A stretch of DNA of 64,000 nt, taken from positions 248,001 to 312,000 of the forward strand of contig CALSOH010000001.1 of NCBI GenBank assembly GCA_943787925.1, in the 5' to 3' direction. Made by a program: the position numbers and the translations under genes. The stretch's first letter is position 1. The number at the start of each line of letters is the position of its first letter. This document shows positions 52,511-61,239 of the stretch, piece after piece. The stretch comes from TMED14 sp003507115 (lineage in GTDB: Bacteria > Bacteroidota > Bacteroidia > Flavobacteriales > Schleiferiaceae). The notes under the pieces are model-generated. The model did no database searches. It saw nothing but the letters and a program-made list of their open reading frames with translations, and was not told the DNA's origin.

Positions 52511-54436
52511 ATGAAGGAACGTGGTCCCAGAACAGCGATCAACTATTTGGCCTTAGGGCTTGGTGCCCTGGTAGCGGTTTTGCCGGCCGTAAGTCTTTTT
52601 TCAAAGCTCGGGGACCCCGGTCATTGGCCGGTGCATCTGGGCTTTGCTGGCCTGGGAATCGCCCTGCTTCTCAAAGCGTGGTCCAGCCCTTCGTCGGCAT
52701 CCTACCCGCTTGCCTGGCCCGTCCTGTTGTGGCTAGGCTTGGCGCTTTGGGCCTGGGTGGCCCCGTGGATGACGGACCTCTACTCGATGGCCGAATGGAA
52801 GTACAGCGCAGGCCGCCTCGCCGGTTATGGGGGATTTCTACTCTTAGGGGGGCTGTGGGCCCAAGGTCGTTCTTCGGATCAAAGTGCGTTCACCACCTTC
52901 ATTCTTGGATTTGGCGCCATGCTGAGCCTGCATTATGTCTTCACCTTTTTAGCCCAAGGCGCGGAAGCGCTGGAGGATCCTTATCTCGTGCCCGGTTTGA
53001 TGGGCCACAAGAATTTTACGGTGAGTGCGATTGCGCTGACCTTGCCCATCGTGGTGCTCGGTCGCGCCCGTCAGCAATGGCCTTCGTGGTTGGCGGATGC
53101 AGCCCTTTGGCTGGGCGTTCTGGCGGTCCTTTTGGCGCAGACGCGTAGCATCTGGCTCGGGGGCGCCCTGGCCCTTGGGGTGGGGATTGCGCTAGGATGG
53201 CGGCCCGCTAAGAATGTCCGCTATGCCCTCCTGGGCGCCCTGGCCCTGGCCGGTTTACTGGCGATGTCGGGCCCCGTTCAAAAGCGATTGATGGATCCAG
53301 CCAATTTGCAGATTCGTCAGATTTTCTGGGACCATTCCTTCCAAATGACCGACGAACATCCCCTCGCGGGCGTGGGTCCGGGTCAATGGCGCATCCACTT
53401 CCCAAAATATGGCTTGGAGGGCATGAATCCGAGTGTTGCCGAAGGAGTCACCTCGGAAGTACGCCCACATAACGACTTTATTTGGGTGCTCTCCGAGCTG
53501 GGCTATGTAGGCCTTGCCCTCTTTCTCGCGTTCTTCCTCACCGTGGCCGCATATGCTGTCCGGGCCTACCGCCAAGACAAGACCGATCTCGCTCATGCTG
53601 CCTGGATGGCCATCTTGGTGCTCACGGTGGTGTATGCCCTGTTTGAATTCCCTTTGGAGCGCGCAGCCTTCTGGGTGCCTTTTATGGGTCTGGTAGGGTG
53701 GCACAGCCGCGGGGGCATTTCGATTCCGAAAAGGATCTACCTCGGCATAGCGGTGGTCCTGCTTGGGCTATCGGGCCGCATTTCGTGGCAAGCCATTCAA
53801 GCAGATAAAGCCAATCAAATTGTTTTGGAGCAAAATAGTCGAAAGGATGCGCGCGGCATCGTGCAATCGGCCACGGAAGCGGTGTCGAGCTGGAATGAAT
53901 TGGATCGATTTAGCAATCCATTGATCTACTTTGCGGGAATGGGAAGTCTATTTGGAGAGGCGCAGGCCATGGGCCCAAATCCCACGTTTACTGCCACCAA
54001 TTTCAGACAAGCGGAGGCCTACTTCAATGAAGCCTTGACCGTGCATCCCTACCACGTAGTTACCCTCTACCAGAAGGCCAATCTGCACCGCTACCGGCGG
54101 GAATTTGCGCAGGCTCAATCGACTTATGAGCAGTTGCTGGCCATTTCGCCCCGCCATCCGGGGGGGCAGATGCACTATGCCGCCACCCTCACCGCTACCG
54201 GGCAGTACGAAGCGGCAGCGCGCGTGCTGATTGCGGCATTCTTGACCCCCGAATACTACAGCAACCCGGACTATCAGCGCGCGGTGGTCGAAGCCCTTCG
54301 GGGGATGCCGCCTACCACCAAACACCAGGGGCTTCAGCGCTTTATTTCGATGCGCGACACCTTCCATGATCCGGCCTTGTTTGATGCATTTCAAGCGTTT
54401 AAACTCGAGCGCTGGAAGCAAGTACAAGCAGACTAG
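52511..54436 (+). CDS. O-antigen ligase/polymerase-like membrane protein with TPR domain
   Basis: The 641-residue product has about ten membrane segments in its first 420 residues. The Wzy/WaaL-type features are GLMGHKNFTVSAIAL (about 160-174), the arginine-bearing loop AQTRSIWLG (about 215), and PHNDFIWVLSELGYVG (about 318), where His is a usual key residue. Residues about 430-640 form tetratricopeptide-like helices (for example ALTVHPYHVVTLYQKANLHR). It probably joins or polymerises surface glycans; the acceptor is unknown. It could act with the glycan genes at the right end of the window. Confidence 0.82.
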   Translation: MKERGPRTAINYLALGLGALVAVLPAVSLFSKLGDPGHWPVHLGFAGLGIALLLKAWSSPSSASYPLAWPVLLWLGLALWAWVAPWMTDLYSMAEWKYSAGRLAGYGGFLLLGGLWAQGRSSDQSAFTTFILGFGAMLSLHYVFTFLAQGAEALEDPYLVPGLMGHKNFTVSAIALTLPIVVLGRARQQWPSWLADAALWLGVLAVLLAQTRSIWLGGALALGVGIALGWRPAKNVRYALLGALALAGLLAMSGPVQKRLMDPANLQIRQIFWDHSFQMTDEHPLAGVGPGQWRIHFPKYGLEGMNPSVAEGVTSEVRPHNDFIWVLSELGYVGLALFLAFFLTVAAYAVRAYRQDKTDLAHAAWMAILVLTVVYALFEFPLERAAFWVPFMGLVGWHSRGGISIPKRIYLGIAVVLLGLSGRISWQAIQADKANQIVLEQNSRKDARGIVQSATEAVSSWNELDRFSNPLIYFAGMGSLFGEAQAMGPNPTFTATNFRQAEAYFNEALTVHPYHVVTLYQKANLHRYRREFAQAQSTYEQLLAISPRHPGGQMHYAATLTATGQYEAAARVLIAAFLTPEYYSNPDYQRAVVEALRGMPPTTKHQGLQRFISMRDTFHDPALFDAFQAFKLERWKQVQAD

Positions 54437-54440
54437 GGGC

Positions 54441-54448
54441 TACCTTTG
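54441..54448 (+). promoter_or_regulatory. -7 element TACCTTTG for the VIT-like gene
   Basis: Exact TAnnTTTG, four bases before the ATG at 54453, only four bases after the upstream stop codon. Confidence 0.7.
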
Positions 54449-54452
54449 ACTT

Positions 54453-55226
54453 ATGGCACACATTGATCACCCTTTGAAGCATCATCCGCATGACGAGTCT
54501 CGTTTTCATGCGAGTCCATCGGGGTGGTTCGGGCGATTTCAGATTTACATTACAGAATTTGTTTACGGCGGGATTGATGGGGCGGTGACGACGTTTGCAG
54601 TTGTGGCTGGTGCCGCGGGTGCTGGCTTGGAAACCACCACAACCCTGATCCTAGGATTTGCCAACCTGATTGCCGACGGCTTCTCGATGGCGGTGGGCGC
54701 CTACCTGTCTTCCAAGACCGATGAGGAAACCTACGACCGCGCACTGGCCCAAGAGTATTGGGAAGTCGATCACCTCCCGGATGTTGAGCGCGAAGAAATC
54801 CGCGAGATCTACGCCGCCAAAGGATTCGAAGGAGAACTCCTTGAACAAGTGGTCGAAGTCATTTGTGCCGACAAGGACCGTTGGGTCGATGAAATGATGA
54901 AGTCGGAGCTCGAGCTCTTTCCGGAGGAGAAGAAGCCGTTGACCACTGCCTGGATGACCTTCCTTAGTTTTAATCTCGTTGGTTTCGTCCCCTTGGCGGT
55001 ATACGTCTTCCATTATATGCCGTGGATGAATTCGTTCAGCAACGAAAAGCTCTTCACGTGGTCTGCCATTCTGACGGGCTTAGCCTTTGTGGGCATCGGA
55101 GTATTGAAAGCCCGCGTCAATAACCGTTCACTGTGGCGGAGCGTCGCCGAAACCGTCCTTTTGGGTGCCTTGGCCGCCGTCTTGGCTTATGCGGCTGGAG
55201 ACCTCCTTGAAAAATGGTTAAGCTAA
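54453..55226 (+). CDS. VIT1/CCC1 family iron/manganese transporter
   Basis: Exports or stores Fe(II)/Mn(II). The 257-residue product has the family start of the first membrane segment, YGGIDGAVTTFAVVAGAAGA (about 29-48), GFANLIADGFSMAVGAYLS, then a cytosolic helical metal-binding region rich in Glu (about 88-155) and three further membrane segments. The acidic cytosolic part is typical of VIT proteins. It reads towards a carotenoid gene six bases later. Confidence 0.88.
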   Translation: MAHIDHPLKHHPHDESRFHASPSGWFGRFQIYITEFVYGGIDGAVTTFAVVAGAAGAGLETTTTLILGFANLIADGFSMAVGAYLSSKTDEETYDRALAQEYWEVDHLPDVEREEIREIYAAKGFEGELLEQVVEVICADKDRWVDEMMKSELELFPEEKKPLTTAWMTFLSFNLVGFVPLAVYVFHYMPWMNSFSNEKLFTWSAILTGLAFVGIGVLKARVNNRSLWRSVAETVLLGALAAVLAYAAGDLLEKWLS

Positions 55227-55232
55227 ACGGTC

Positions 55233-55871
55233 ATGTGGACTGAAAAACAAAAAACATGGGGCGCCATGGGGTTGCTCATTCTCCTGCATGCGGTGGGCTT
55301 CATCAGCTGGCACACGAGCTGGGCGAGCTGGGTATCCTTGCTCACGCCCATTCACTTGCTCATTTCATTTTGGCTGCTCGTGTGGTTTGCGGGTGGGGGC
55401 CAAACCTTGAAGTTCCGCCTCCTGATGGTGTACCTCTTGGGCTTGGGTGTCGAAATTCTTGGAGTCCACACAGGGTATCCCTTCGGAACCTACGTCTACT
55501 TGGAGGGCCTCGGACCGGCCATCTGGGATACACCATGGATGATTGGCGTCAATTGGGCCATGTTGAGTCTCGCGGCGGGCCAATGGGTCTATGGGTATGT
55601 GGCCGAATTACCGCGTTGGCAACGCCATCTCATCGCAGCAAGCCTTCTTGTGCTCCTCGACTTCCTCTTTGAACCTGTCGCTCCGAGCCTTCGACTGTGG
55701 CTTTTCGCGGGCACCGCAGGATGGATGAATTACCTCGGCTGGTTTGTGACGGCATGGGGTATGCAGGCCGTGCTCGGCGACACCGTCGAGCGTCCTAACG
55801 CCCTTGCGGGCGTGCTGCTCCTATGCCAGGCGATTTTCTTCGCGGGATTCCACCTTTGGCCTGTGGCCTAA
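55233..55871 (+). CDS. Carotenoid biosynthesis protein (CruF/DUF422-like)
   Basis: The 212-residue membrane protein has about six to seven hydrophobic segments. The family motif is GVEILGVHTGYPFGTYVY (about 71-88), followed by GPAIWDTPWMIGVNWAML and a later DFLFEPVAP. Related proteins hydrate carotenoid ends (CruF 1',2'-hydratase). The rest of a carotenoid pathway is not in the window, so the exact step is uncertain. It is probably cotranscribed with the VIT-like gene. Confidence 0.8.
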   Translation: MWTEKQKTWGAMGLLILLHAVGFISWHTSWASWVSLLTPIHLLISFWLLVWFAGGGQTLKFRLLMVYLLGLGVEILGVHTGYPFGTYVYLEGLGPAIWDTPWMIGVNWAMLSLAAGQWVYGYVAELPRWQRHLIAASLLVLLDFLFEPVAPSLRLWLFAGTAGWMNYLGWFVTAWGMQAVLGDTVERPNALAGVLLLCQAIFFAGFHLWPVA

Positions 55872-55883
55872 TTCCTTGTGGCG

Positions 55884-55891
55884 TAGATTTG
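55884..55891 (+). promoter_or_regulatory. -7 element TAGATTTG for dnaX
   Basis: Exact TAnnTTTG, four bases before the dnaX ATG. A TTTG at 55855-55858 is 25 bases upstream, farther than usual. Confidence 0.7.
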
Positions 55892-55895
55892 ACCT

Positions 55896-57875
55896 ATGGA
55901 TGCGACTCCCTACATCGTTTCGGCTAGAAAGTACCGCCCCAAAGACTTTGAGGCGGTGGTTGGCCAAAGCCATGTCACGGAGACTTTAGAGCATGAGGTC
56001 GCGAGTGGACACCTCGCCCAAGCTCTTTTGTTTACGGGGCCTCGGGGGGTTGGAAAAACGACGTGCGCGCGGATTTTGGCCCGGCGCATTAACGAAGTGC
56101 ATACGGGTCCTGATCAGGACTACAGCCTGAATATTTTTGAGTTGGATGCCGCCTCCAACAACTCGGTCGATGACATCCGTCAGCTCATAGATCAGGTGCG
56201 CTTTGCCCCGCAAGTAGGTCGGTTCAAAGTCTACATCATCGATGAGGTACATATGCTTTCGCAAGCGGCGTTCAATGCCTTCTTGAAGACCTTGGAAGAG
56301 CCGCCCGCGCATGCGATTTTTATCTTGGCGACGACCGAGAAGCACAAGGTGCTCCCAACGATTCTTTCGCGCTGCCAAATTTTTGACTTCAAGCGCATTG
56401 GACTCCAGGATATTGCCCACCATTTGCGTTTTGTCGCAGATAAGGAGGGCATTCAAGCCGAAGAAGAGGCCTTGCATGCCATCGCGGAGAAAGCGGATGG
56501 GGCCTTGCGTGATTCCTTGTCTATTTTCGACCGGGTCACTGCCTTTGCCCAAGGGGGAGTGATGACCTATGAGATGGTCCGAGAGAATCTCCAACTCCTG
56601 GACCATTCTGTCTATTTCCTCAGCGTTCAACATATGTTGGCCGGGGACTCAACGGCCCTAATGCTTCAGATCAACGATGTATCTGATCAAGGATTTGATT
56701 TGCATCGCTACATTGGCGGTTTAGCGAGCCACGTTCGGGATGTCTTGTTAGCCAAACACGATGCTACCGTGGCCCTAATGGATGTTCCGGACACCTTAAA
56801 GGCGCAGTACAGAGAGCAGGCTGCGGCTACCTCCCCGGGATTTTTGGCTCAGGCCCTGAAGGCTCTTTCTCAGTGCGACTTGTCGTACCGGGCGAGTTCC
56901 AATCCTCGACTTCTGGTCGAAATTGCCCTCCTCGAAGTCGCGGGCTACGGGCAGGGGGAGGAACTCGCTGAAAAAAAAAAGCCTAGTTCCGCCGAGGTAA
57001 GCCCCGCTGATTCCCCCAAATCACCATCCGATTCCACTTCAAACCAATTCACTCCGTCGGACTCCAATTCTGAAGGCCAAGAGCCGGTGAAAGAGGTGGA
57101 AATTGACCCCTTGGTGGAGGTCTCAGTATCCCCAAAGCCCCCGTCTCTTGTAGACGAGCCCGCAGATTCAGAATCTGTTCCGAATGCCTCACCGCCCGCA
57201 TCTGGGACACTCAAAGAGCAAGGCGAAAGGCACGTGACTCCGGCATCTTTGGCAGAGGCTTTCGATGCCCCGGAGGATGCCGCCGAAGTGAAGATGCCTG
57301 GGGAAGCCCTTCCGGTCACCGATGCAGCATCCATCCAAGCTTTGCCTGCTGACCCGGCGCCTGCCGCCGAAGTGCCTCCAAAGGTGACATCGGATGGATC
57401 TCGTAGACCGCGCTCTTCGTTTTCTCTGAAGGCCCAACTTCGGCCCGCGAGTGCTATTTCATCTGGGGATGAGGTCTCGGAGGAGCCCGTGGAGACAGAG
57501 GTAAAGCGGCTTACCCCCTTTAGCCAAAACTCGCTCGAAACGGCTTGGTTGGACACGGTGAAAATCATGGAAGATCGCCCCGTCATACACTCTGTCATTG
57601 CCAAGACGATTCCCATTTTAGAAGATGATTTCCGAGTACGCATTTCAGTCGAAAATCGCGTTCAGGCGGATTATCTCGAGGGTGTTCGCGACGAATTGGT
57701 CGGCGCCCTGAGGAGTATGTTGGACAATGATGCAGTTCGGCTCTTAGCTGTGGTGGAAGAGGGGGCGAGCAATGCCAAAATTGTTTATACTCCCGAAGAG
57801 CGATTTCAGTTTCTGTTAGAAAAAAACCCCCATTTGGCGGAATTCAGAAGAGAATTTAAGCTCGATTTGGAGTAA
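55896..57875 (+). CDS. dnaX: DNA polymerase III subunit tau (and probably gamma)
   Basis: Clamp-loader ATPase. The 659-residue product has the AAA+ domain with Walker A GPRGVGKTTCARIL (about 49-62), FELDAASNNSVDDIR, Walker B IIDEVHMLS, and the SRC arginine finger in ILSRCQIFDF, then domain III to about residue 355. The four-cysteine zinc module between Walker A and the sensor region is absent. After residue 359 comes a Ser/Pro/Glu-rich linker (about 363-520) and a C-terminal tau domain. A ten-adenine run at codons 359-362 may generate a truncated gamma form. Confidence 0.95.
   Translation: MDATPYIVSARKYRPKDFEAVVGQSHVTETLEHEVASGHLAQALLFTGPRGVGKTTCARILARRINEVHTGPDQDYSLNIFELDAASNNSVDDIRQLIDQVRFAPQVGRFKVYIIDEVHMLSQAAFNAFLKTLEEPPAHAIFILATTEKHKVLPTILSRCQIFDFKRIGLQDIAHHLRFVADKEGIQAEEEALHAIAEKADGALRDSLSIFDRVTAFAQGGVMTYEMVRENLQLLDHSVYFLSVQHMLAGDSTALMLQINDVSDQGFDLHRYIGGLASHVRDVLLAKHDATVALMDVPDTLKAQYREQAAATSPGFLAQALKALSQCDLSYRASSNPRLLVEIALLEVAGYGQGEELAEKKKPSSAEVSPADSPKSPSDSTSNQFTPSDSNSEGQEPVKEVEIDPLVEVSVSPKPPSLVDEPADSESVPNASPPASGTLKEQGERHVTPASLAEAFDAPEDAAEVKMPGEALPVTDAASIQALPADPAPAAEVPPKVTSDGSRRPRSSFSLKAQLRPASAISSGDEVSEEPVETEVKRLTPFSQNSLETAWLDTVKIMEDRPVIHSVIAKTIPILEDDFRVRISVENRVQADYLEGVRDELVGALRSMLDNDAVRLLAVVEEGASNAKIVYTPEERFQFLLEKNPHLAEFRREFKLDLE
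56953..57000 (+). promoter_or_regulatory. Candidate recoding/slippage site in dnaX
   Basis: Ten adenines at 56971-56980 (codons Glu359-Lys362) follow the purine-rich AGGGGGAGG (56953-56961) by nine bases. One extra A in the mRNA gives a TAG at 56984-56986 (product 363 residues); one A fewer gives a TAA at 56998-57000 (product 367 residues). Both would end at the domain III/linker border, as gamma does. Confidence 0.6.
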
Positions 57876-57880
57876 ATTTG
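57873..57880 (+). promoter_or_regulatory. Candidate -7 element TAAATTTG for icd
   Basis: Exact TAnnTTTG that overlaps the dnaX stop codon. The leader of about 40 nt contains a small CGGC/GCCG hairpin (57898-57911). Confidence 0.45.
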
Positions 57881-57924
57881 TTAATCTTTCAAAATTTCGG
57901 CGAAAAAGCCGCTAATACCGACAT

Positions 57925-59154
57925 ATGAATAAGATTTCTGTTGCGAACCCCGTCGTTGAGCTCGACGGCGATGAAATGACTCGGATCATTTGGTCCTTTA
58001 TCAAAGACAAGTTGATCCTTCCCTATGTGGATTTGGACATCAAATACTACGATTTGGGCATGGAGCACCGCGATGCGACCAACGACCAAGTCACCATCGA
58101 TGCCGCAGAAGCCATCAAGAAATACCATGTCGGCATTAAGTGTGCGACCATCACCCCAGACGAGGGCCGTGTGGAGGAATTTGGGTTAAAGAAAATGTGG
58201 AAGAGCCCCAACGGTACGATCCGCAACATCTTGGGTGGAACCGTTTTTCGCGAGCCCATTATTTGCCAAAACGTCCCCCGCTTGGTTACCACTTGGAATA
58301 AGCCCATCGTGATTGGACGCCATGCCTTTGGCGATCAATACCGCGCGACCGACACGGTGATCACCGGCAAAGGCAAGTTAACCATGACTTTCACGCCGGA
58401 AGATGGTTCCGAAGCCCAAACCTTTGAGGTCTACAACTTCGAAGGCGGCGGTGTCGCCATGAGCATGTACAATACAGATGAGTCGATCTATGGCTTTGCG
58501 CGATCGTGCATGAATTTGGCTATCCAGAAAAAATGGCCCCTTTACTTGTCTACGAAGAACACCATCTTGAAGAAATACGACGGCCGATTCAAGGATATCT
58601 TCCAAGAGGTGTACGATGCCGAGTTCGCGGAAGCCTTCCAGGCGGCCGGCATCACCTACGAACACCGGTTGATAGATGACATGGTCGCTTCTGCCTTGAA
58701 GTGGGAAGGAGGCTTCATCTGGGCTTGTAAGAACTACGATGGTGATGTGCAGTCGGATACGGTGGCCCAAGGCTTTGGGTCATTGGGTCTCATGACCTCC
58801 GTATTGGTCACGCCCGATGGCAAAACACTGGAGGCCGAAGCGGCTCACGGTACCGTGACGCGTCACTACCGCCAGCACCAGCAGGGCAAGCAAACCAGTA
58901 CGAACCCCATTGCTTCCATCTTCGCGTGGACGCGGGGGCTCGCACACCGCGGCAAGTTGGATGGCAACGATGCCCTGGTGCACTTTGCCAACACCCTAGA
59001 AACAGTATGTGTGGATGTCGTGGAGTCTGGCAAGATGACCAAGGATTTGGCCATCTGTGTGCACGGCAACCACGTTCAGCACGGAACCCATTACCTCTAC
59101 ACGCAGGAATTCTTGGAGGCGATTAACCAAGAGTTGCAGGCGCGTTTGAACTAG
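57925..59154 (+). CDS. icd: Isocitrate dehydrogenase, NADP type, eukaryote-like
   Basis: Oxidises isocitrate to 2-oxoglutarate in the TCA cycle. The 409-residue product matches the IDH1/IDH2-like class: ELDGDEMTRIIW at the start, ITPDEGRVEEF, the substrate Arg in VIGRHAFGDQYRATD, DDMVASALKW with metal ligands, and EAAHGTVTRHYR. Escherichia coli Icd belongs to a different class. It follows dnaX and ends before a terminator. Together with the mitochondrial-type citrate synthase, two TCA enzymes here are of the eukaryote-like form. Confidence 0.95.
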   Translation: MNKISVANPVVELDGDEMTRIIWSFIKDKLILPYVDLDIKYYDLGMEHRDATNDQVTIDAAEAIKKYHVGIKCATITPDEGRVEEFGLKKMWKSPNGTIRNILGGTVFREPIICQNVPRLVTTWNKPIVIGRHAFGDQYRATDTVITGKGKLTMTFTPEDGSEAQTFEVYNFEGGGVAMSMYNTDESIYGFARSCMNLAIQKKWPLYLSTKNTILKKYDGRFKDIFQEVYDAEFAEAFQAAGITYEHRLIDDMVASALKWEGGFIWACKNYDGDVQSDTVAQGFGSLGLMTSVLVTPDGKTLEAEAAHGTVTRHYRQHQQGKQTSTNPIASIFAWTRGLAHRGKLDGNDALVHFANTLETVCVDVVESGKMTKDLAICVHGNHVQHGTHYLYTQEFLEAINQELQARLN

Positions 59155-59175
59155 AACACCCTACCCGAAGAAGAA

Positions 59176-59205
59176 GAAAGCCCGCTGCGAAGCGGGCTTT
59201 CTTTT
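59176..59205 (+). terminator. Terminator after icd
   Basis: GAAAGCCCGCT pairs with AGCGGGCTTTC around a GCGA loop, followed by TTTTGTTT. Confidence 0.9.
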
Positions 59206-59226
59206 GTTTAGGGGCCGGGGAGCTAG

Positions 59227-59280
59227 GTGGCTAGAGAGCACGCGCTGCGCGCTGTGGCTAGAAAGCACGTGCTGCGCACT
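59227..59280. repeat. Two 27-bp tandem hairpin repeats
   Basis: Units 59227-59253 and 59254-59280 both read GTGGCTAG...AGCACG. They differ at three positions; two of these are the two sides of one base pair in the hairpin GCGC-TGC-GCGC versus GTGC-TGC-GCAC. They share CTAG, CTAGAAAGC and the G+C-rich triloop hairpin with the array after xth. Confidence 0.8.
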
Positions 59281-59316
59281 GAAGCCGATACCCGTGAGAA
59301 ATTGGGGAAAAGGGCT

Positions 59317-60180
59317 TCATAGCGGAATGCGTAAATAAGTGAGGCCACGTAGAAGGACTGTTTTAAGCGAAGGTTGGGCTTGGCTGTAGGCCATGCGCGC
59401 GGAGGCCCAGCGGCGGGCTTTGTGGTGGGTTCGGCCCACTTGGCGCCAAATCTCCGCTTCCGCTTCTTGGCGGTCATGGGCTTGAAGCCAGCCGCGCGTC
59501 ACAAATTCATCGAGGCGACCCAGCACTTTGGCCGCATGCGCCTCGACGTCCTTGGTCAAGCCCACATTGGTTCGGTAGCGGGTCCAGGGGGTGGTGGACC
59601 ACTGGTGAGGACGATGCCCCGCTTGCCAAAGGCGCATCCACAGGTCGATGTCTTCGACGAGATCGCGAGATTCGCTCCATCCGCCCACCGCCTCTAGGAC
59701 GCTTTGCCGAATCAAACTGCCCGAAGGGGACAGGGGAAGGCGTTTGGTCACCAAGTCGGTCGCCTGAAGCAGGGGGTCAGCTTGGCGCAAGCGTTTTTGG
59801 CGGCCGTCCCATTCCGTATAGGGATGCCAAAGCCAGCTGTGCTCCGCCGGTTGCTGGGCTAAGGCCTGCCCCAAAGCGGAATGCCAGCCCGTTTCCAGGA
59901 CATCGTCGGCATCTAAGAAGAGAATCCATTCGGATTGTGCCGCTCGCCAACCCGTGTTCCGCGTGGCACCCAGCCCTTGGTTGACCGCATGGCTGAGCAG
60001 GGTGCGGTAGGAAGGATCTTCGGCTTGCCAAGCCTGAAGCAAGGCCGTGGTTCCGTCCGAAGAGGCGTCATCCACGGCAATGGCCGTAACGCCCTGGGGC
60101 AAGCAGGCCAGCGTTTCCGGGAGAAAAGCGGCCGCCTGAAAGCAGGGGAGTACGACAGTGAAGGAAGGCCCGGTGCTCAT
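59317..60180 (-). CDS. Glycosyltransferase family 2
   Basis: The 287-residue product has a GT-A fold: FTVVLPCFQAAAFLPETL at the start, AIAVDDASSDGTTALL with the nucleotide-binding Asp (about 34-49), and LFLDADDVLE with the DxD-like metal site (about 88-97). The C-terminal part is basic and helical. It likely adds a sugar to a surface glycan. The start overlaps the stop of the next upstream glycosyltransferase by ATGA. Confidence 0.9.
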   Translation of the reverse strand: MSTGPSFTVVLPCFQAAAFLPETLACLPQGVTAIAVDDASSDGTTALLQAWQAEDPSYRTLLSHAVNQGLGATRNTGWRAAQSEWILFLDADDVLETGWHSALGQALAQQPAEHSWLWHPYTEWDGRQKRLRQADPLLQATDLVTKRLPLSPSGSLIRQSVLEAVGGWSESRDLVEDIDLWMRLWQAGHRPHQWSTTPWTRYRTNVGLTKDVEAHAAKVLGRLDEFVTRGWLQAHDRQEAEAEIWRQVGRTHHKARRWASARMAYSQAQPSLKTVLLRGLTYLRIPL

Positions 60181-61235
60181 GTGGCGCGGGGCATAAAGTG
60201 GCGGGGAAAAAAGCGGTGCAGCACGCGGCGCAGAGGTTCCTTGAGGCCGAGCGTCTCCAGCACCACCACGGCGAGACGAACGACTCCTTCATAAGGGATG
60301 TGCAGCAGGACCAAGGGATGCAGCCGAAAGAAGCGCAGGAAGAGCTGACGATTCACTTGGATATTCTGTCGGAACCCTGGACCGCGCCAGGTTTGTCGGT
60401 ATAAGGAATGCGTCCACCAGGCAGCCACATTTCGGTATGCTTTGCGGACGATCCAACGTTCGGGATGGTGCGCGCCTCGGATGTAGTCCACAATGGCGAG
60501 TAGCTCCCGGTAGACCTGACCGTTGGCATTGGCACGCTGCCGCTGGGTGACGGCGTGCAGGCGGAAGTAATTGAGGATTTCTGGGGTGTAGACGATGTCG
60601 CCATCCTCGAGCATGCGGATGTAGAACATCCAGTCGCCGTTCAATTTGGCTGTCGGGTCGGCGCCGCCGATGGCATGGAAGCGTTCGGCCCGAAGCAAGG
60701 CGCCGGAAGCGTTTGGTACGACATTGTGCAAAATCATGTAGTGCTCAATCTCGTTCAATCCAGTATTCACGTAGGGTTTGGACCAGCGATCGCCCCCAAA
60801 AATGTACTGGTAGTGCACGTCAAAGCTGTGGAGGGGCTGACTTTGCTCGTCGATGAGCATAGACTGTCCATAGGCGATGACGGCGCGAGGATGCGCATCA
60901 AGCAACGCCACGAGTTTCTCGAGAAGCTGAGGATCGGCCACATCGTCACTCTCGGCAATCCAGAGGTAGTCGCCTTTCGCCATGCCAGCCCCCTTGTTCC
61001 ATTGCGCAAAGGTGCTGCCGCTATTGGCCGCATTGGGGGTGAATCGGAAGCGGGTATCCTTGGCTTCCCAGTCTTTTAAAATCTCGACCGAATGGTCCGT
61101 CGAAGCATCGTCCAACAGCAGCACCTCAAAGTCTGAAAAAGTCTGGGCCGCAATACTGCGCAGCCGCTCTTCCAAATAGGGGGCATGCATGTAGTTGGGG
61201 ACGATGACGCTCACGCGCGGCCGGGACTCCTTCAT
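60177..61235 (-). CDS. Glycosyltransferase family 2
   Basis: The 352-residue product has the GT2 pattern VSVIVPNYMHAPYLEERL, VLLLDDASTDHSVEIL and the metal-site region LWIAESDDVADPQLLEKL. The C-terminus carries amphipathic and basic stretches that may bind the membrane. It forms an operon with the other GT2 gene. TAAATTCG lies four bases before the start on the minus strand. Confidence 0.9.
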   Translation of the reverse strand: MKESRPRVSVIVPNYMHAPYLEERLRSIAAQTFSDFEVLLLDDASTDHSVEILKDWEAKDTRFRFTPNAANSGSTFAQWNKGAGMAKGDYLWIAESDDVADPQLLEKLVALLDAHPRAVIAYGQSMLIDEQSQPLHSFDVHYQYIFGGDRWSKPYVNTGLNEIEHYMILHNVVPNASGALLRAERFHAIGGADPTAKLNGDWMFYIRMLEDGDIVYTPEILNYFRLHAVTQRQRANANGQVYRELLAIVDYIRGAHHPERWIVRKAYRNVAAWWTHSLYRQTWRGPGFRQNIQVNRQLFLRFFRLHPLVLLHIPYEGVVRLAVVVLETLGLKEPLRRVLHRFFPRHFMPRAT

Positions 61236-61239
61236 ACCC

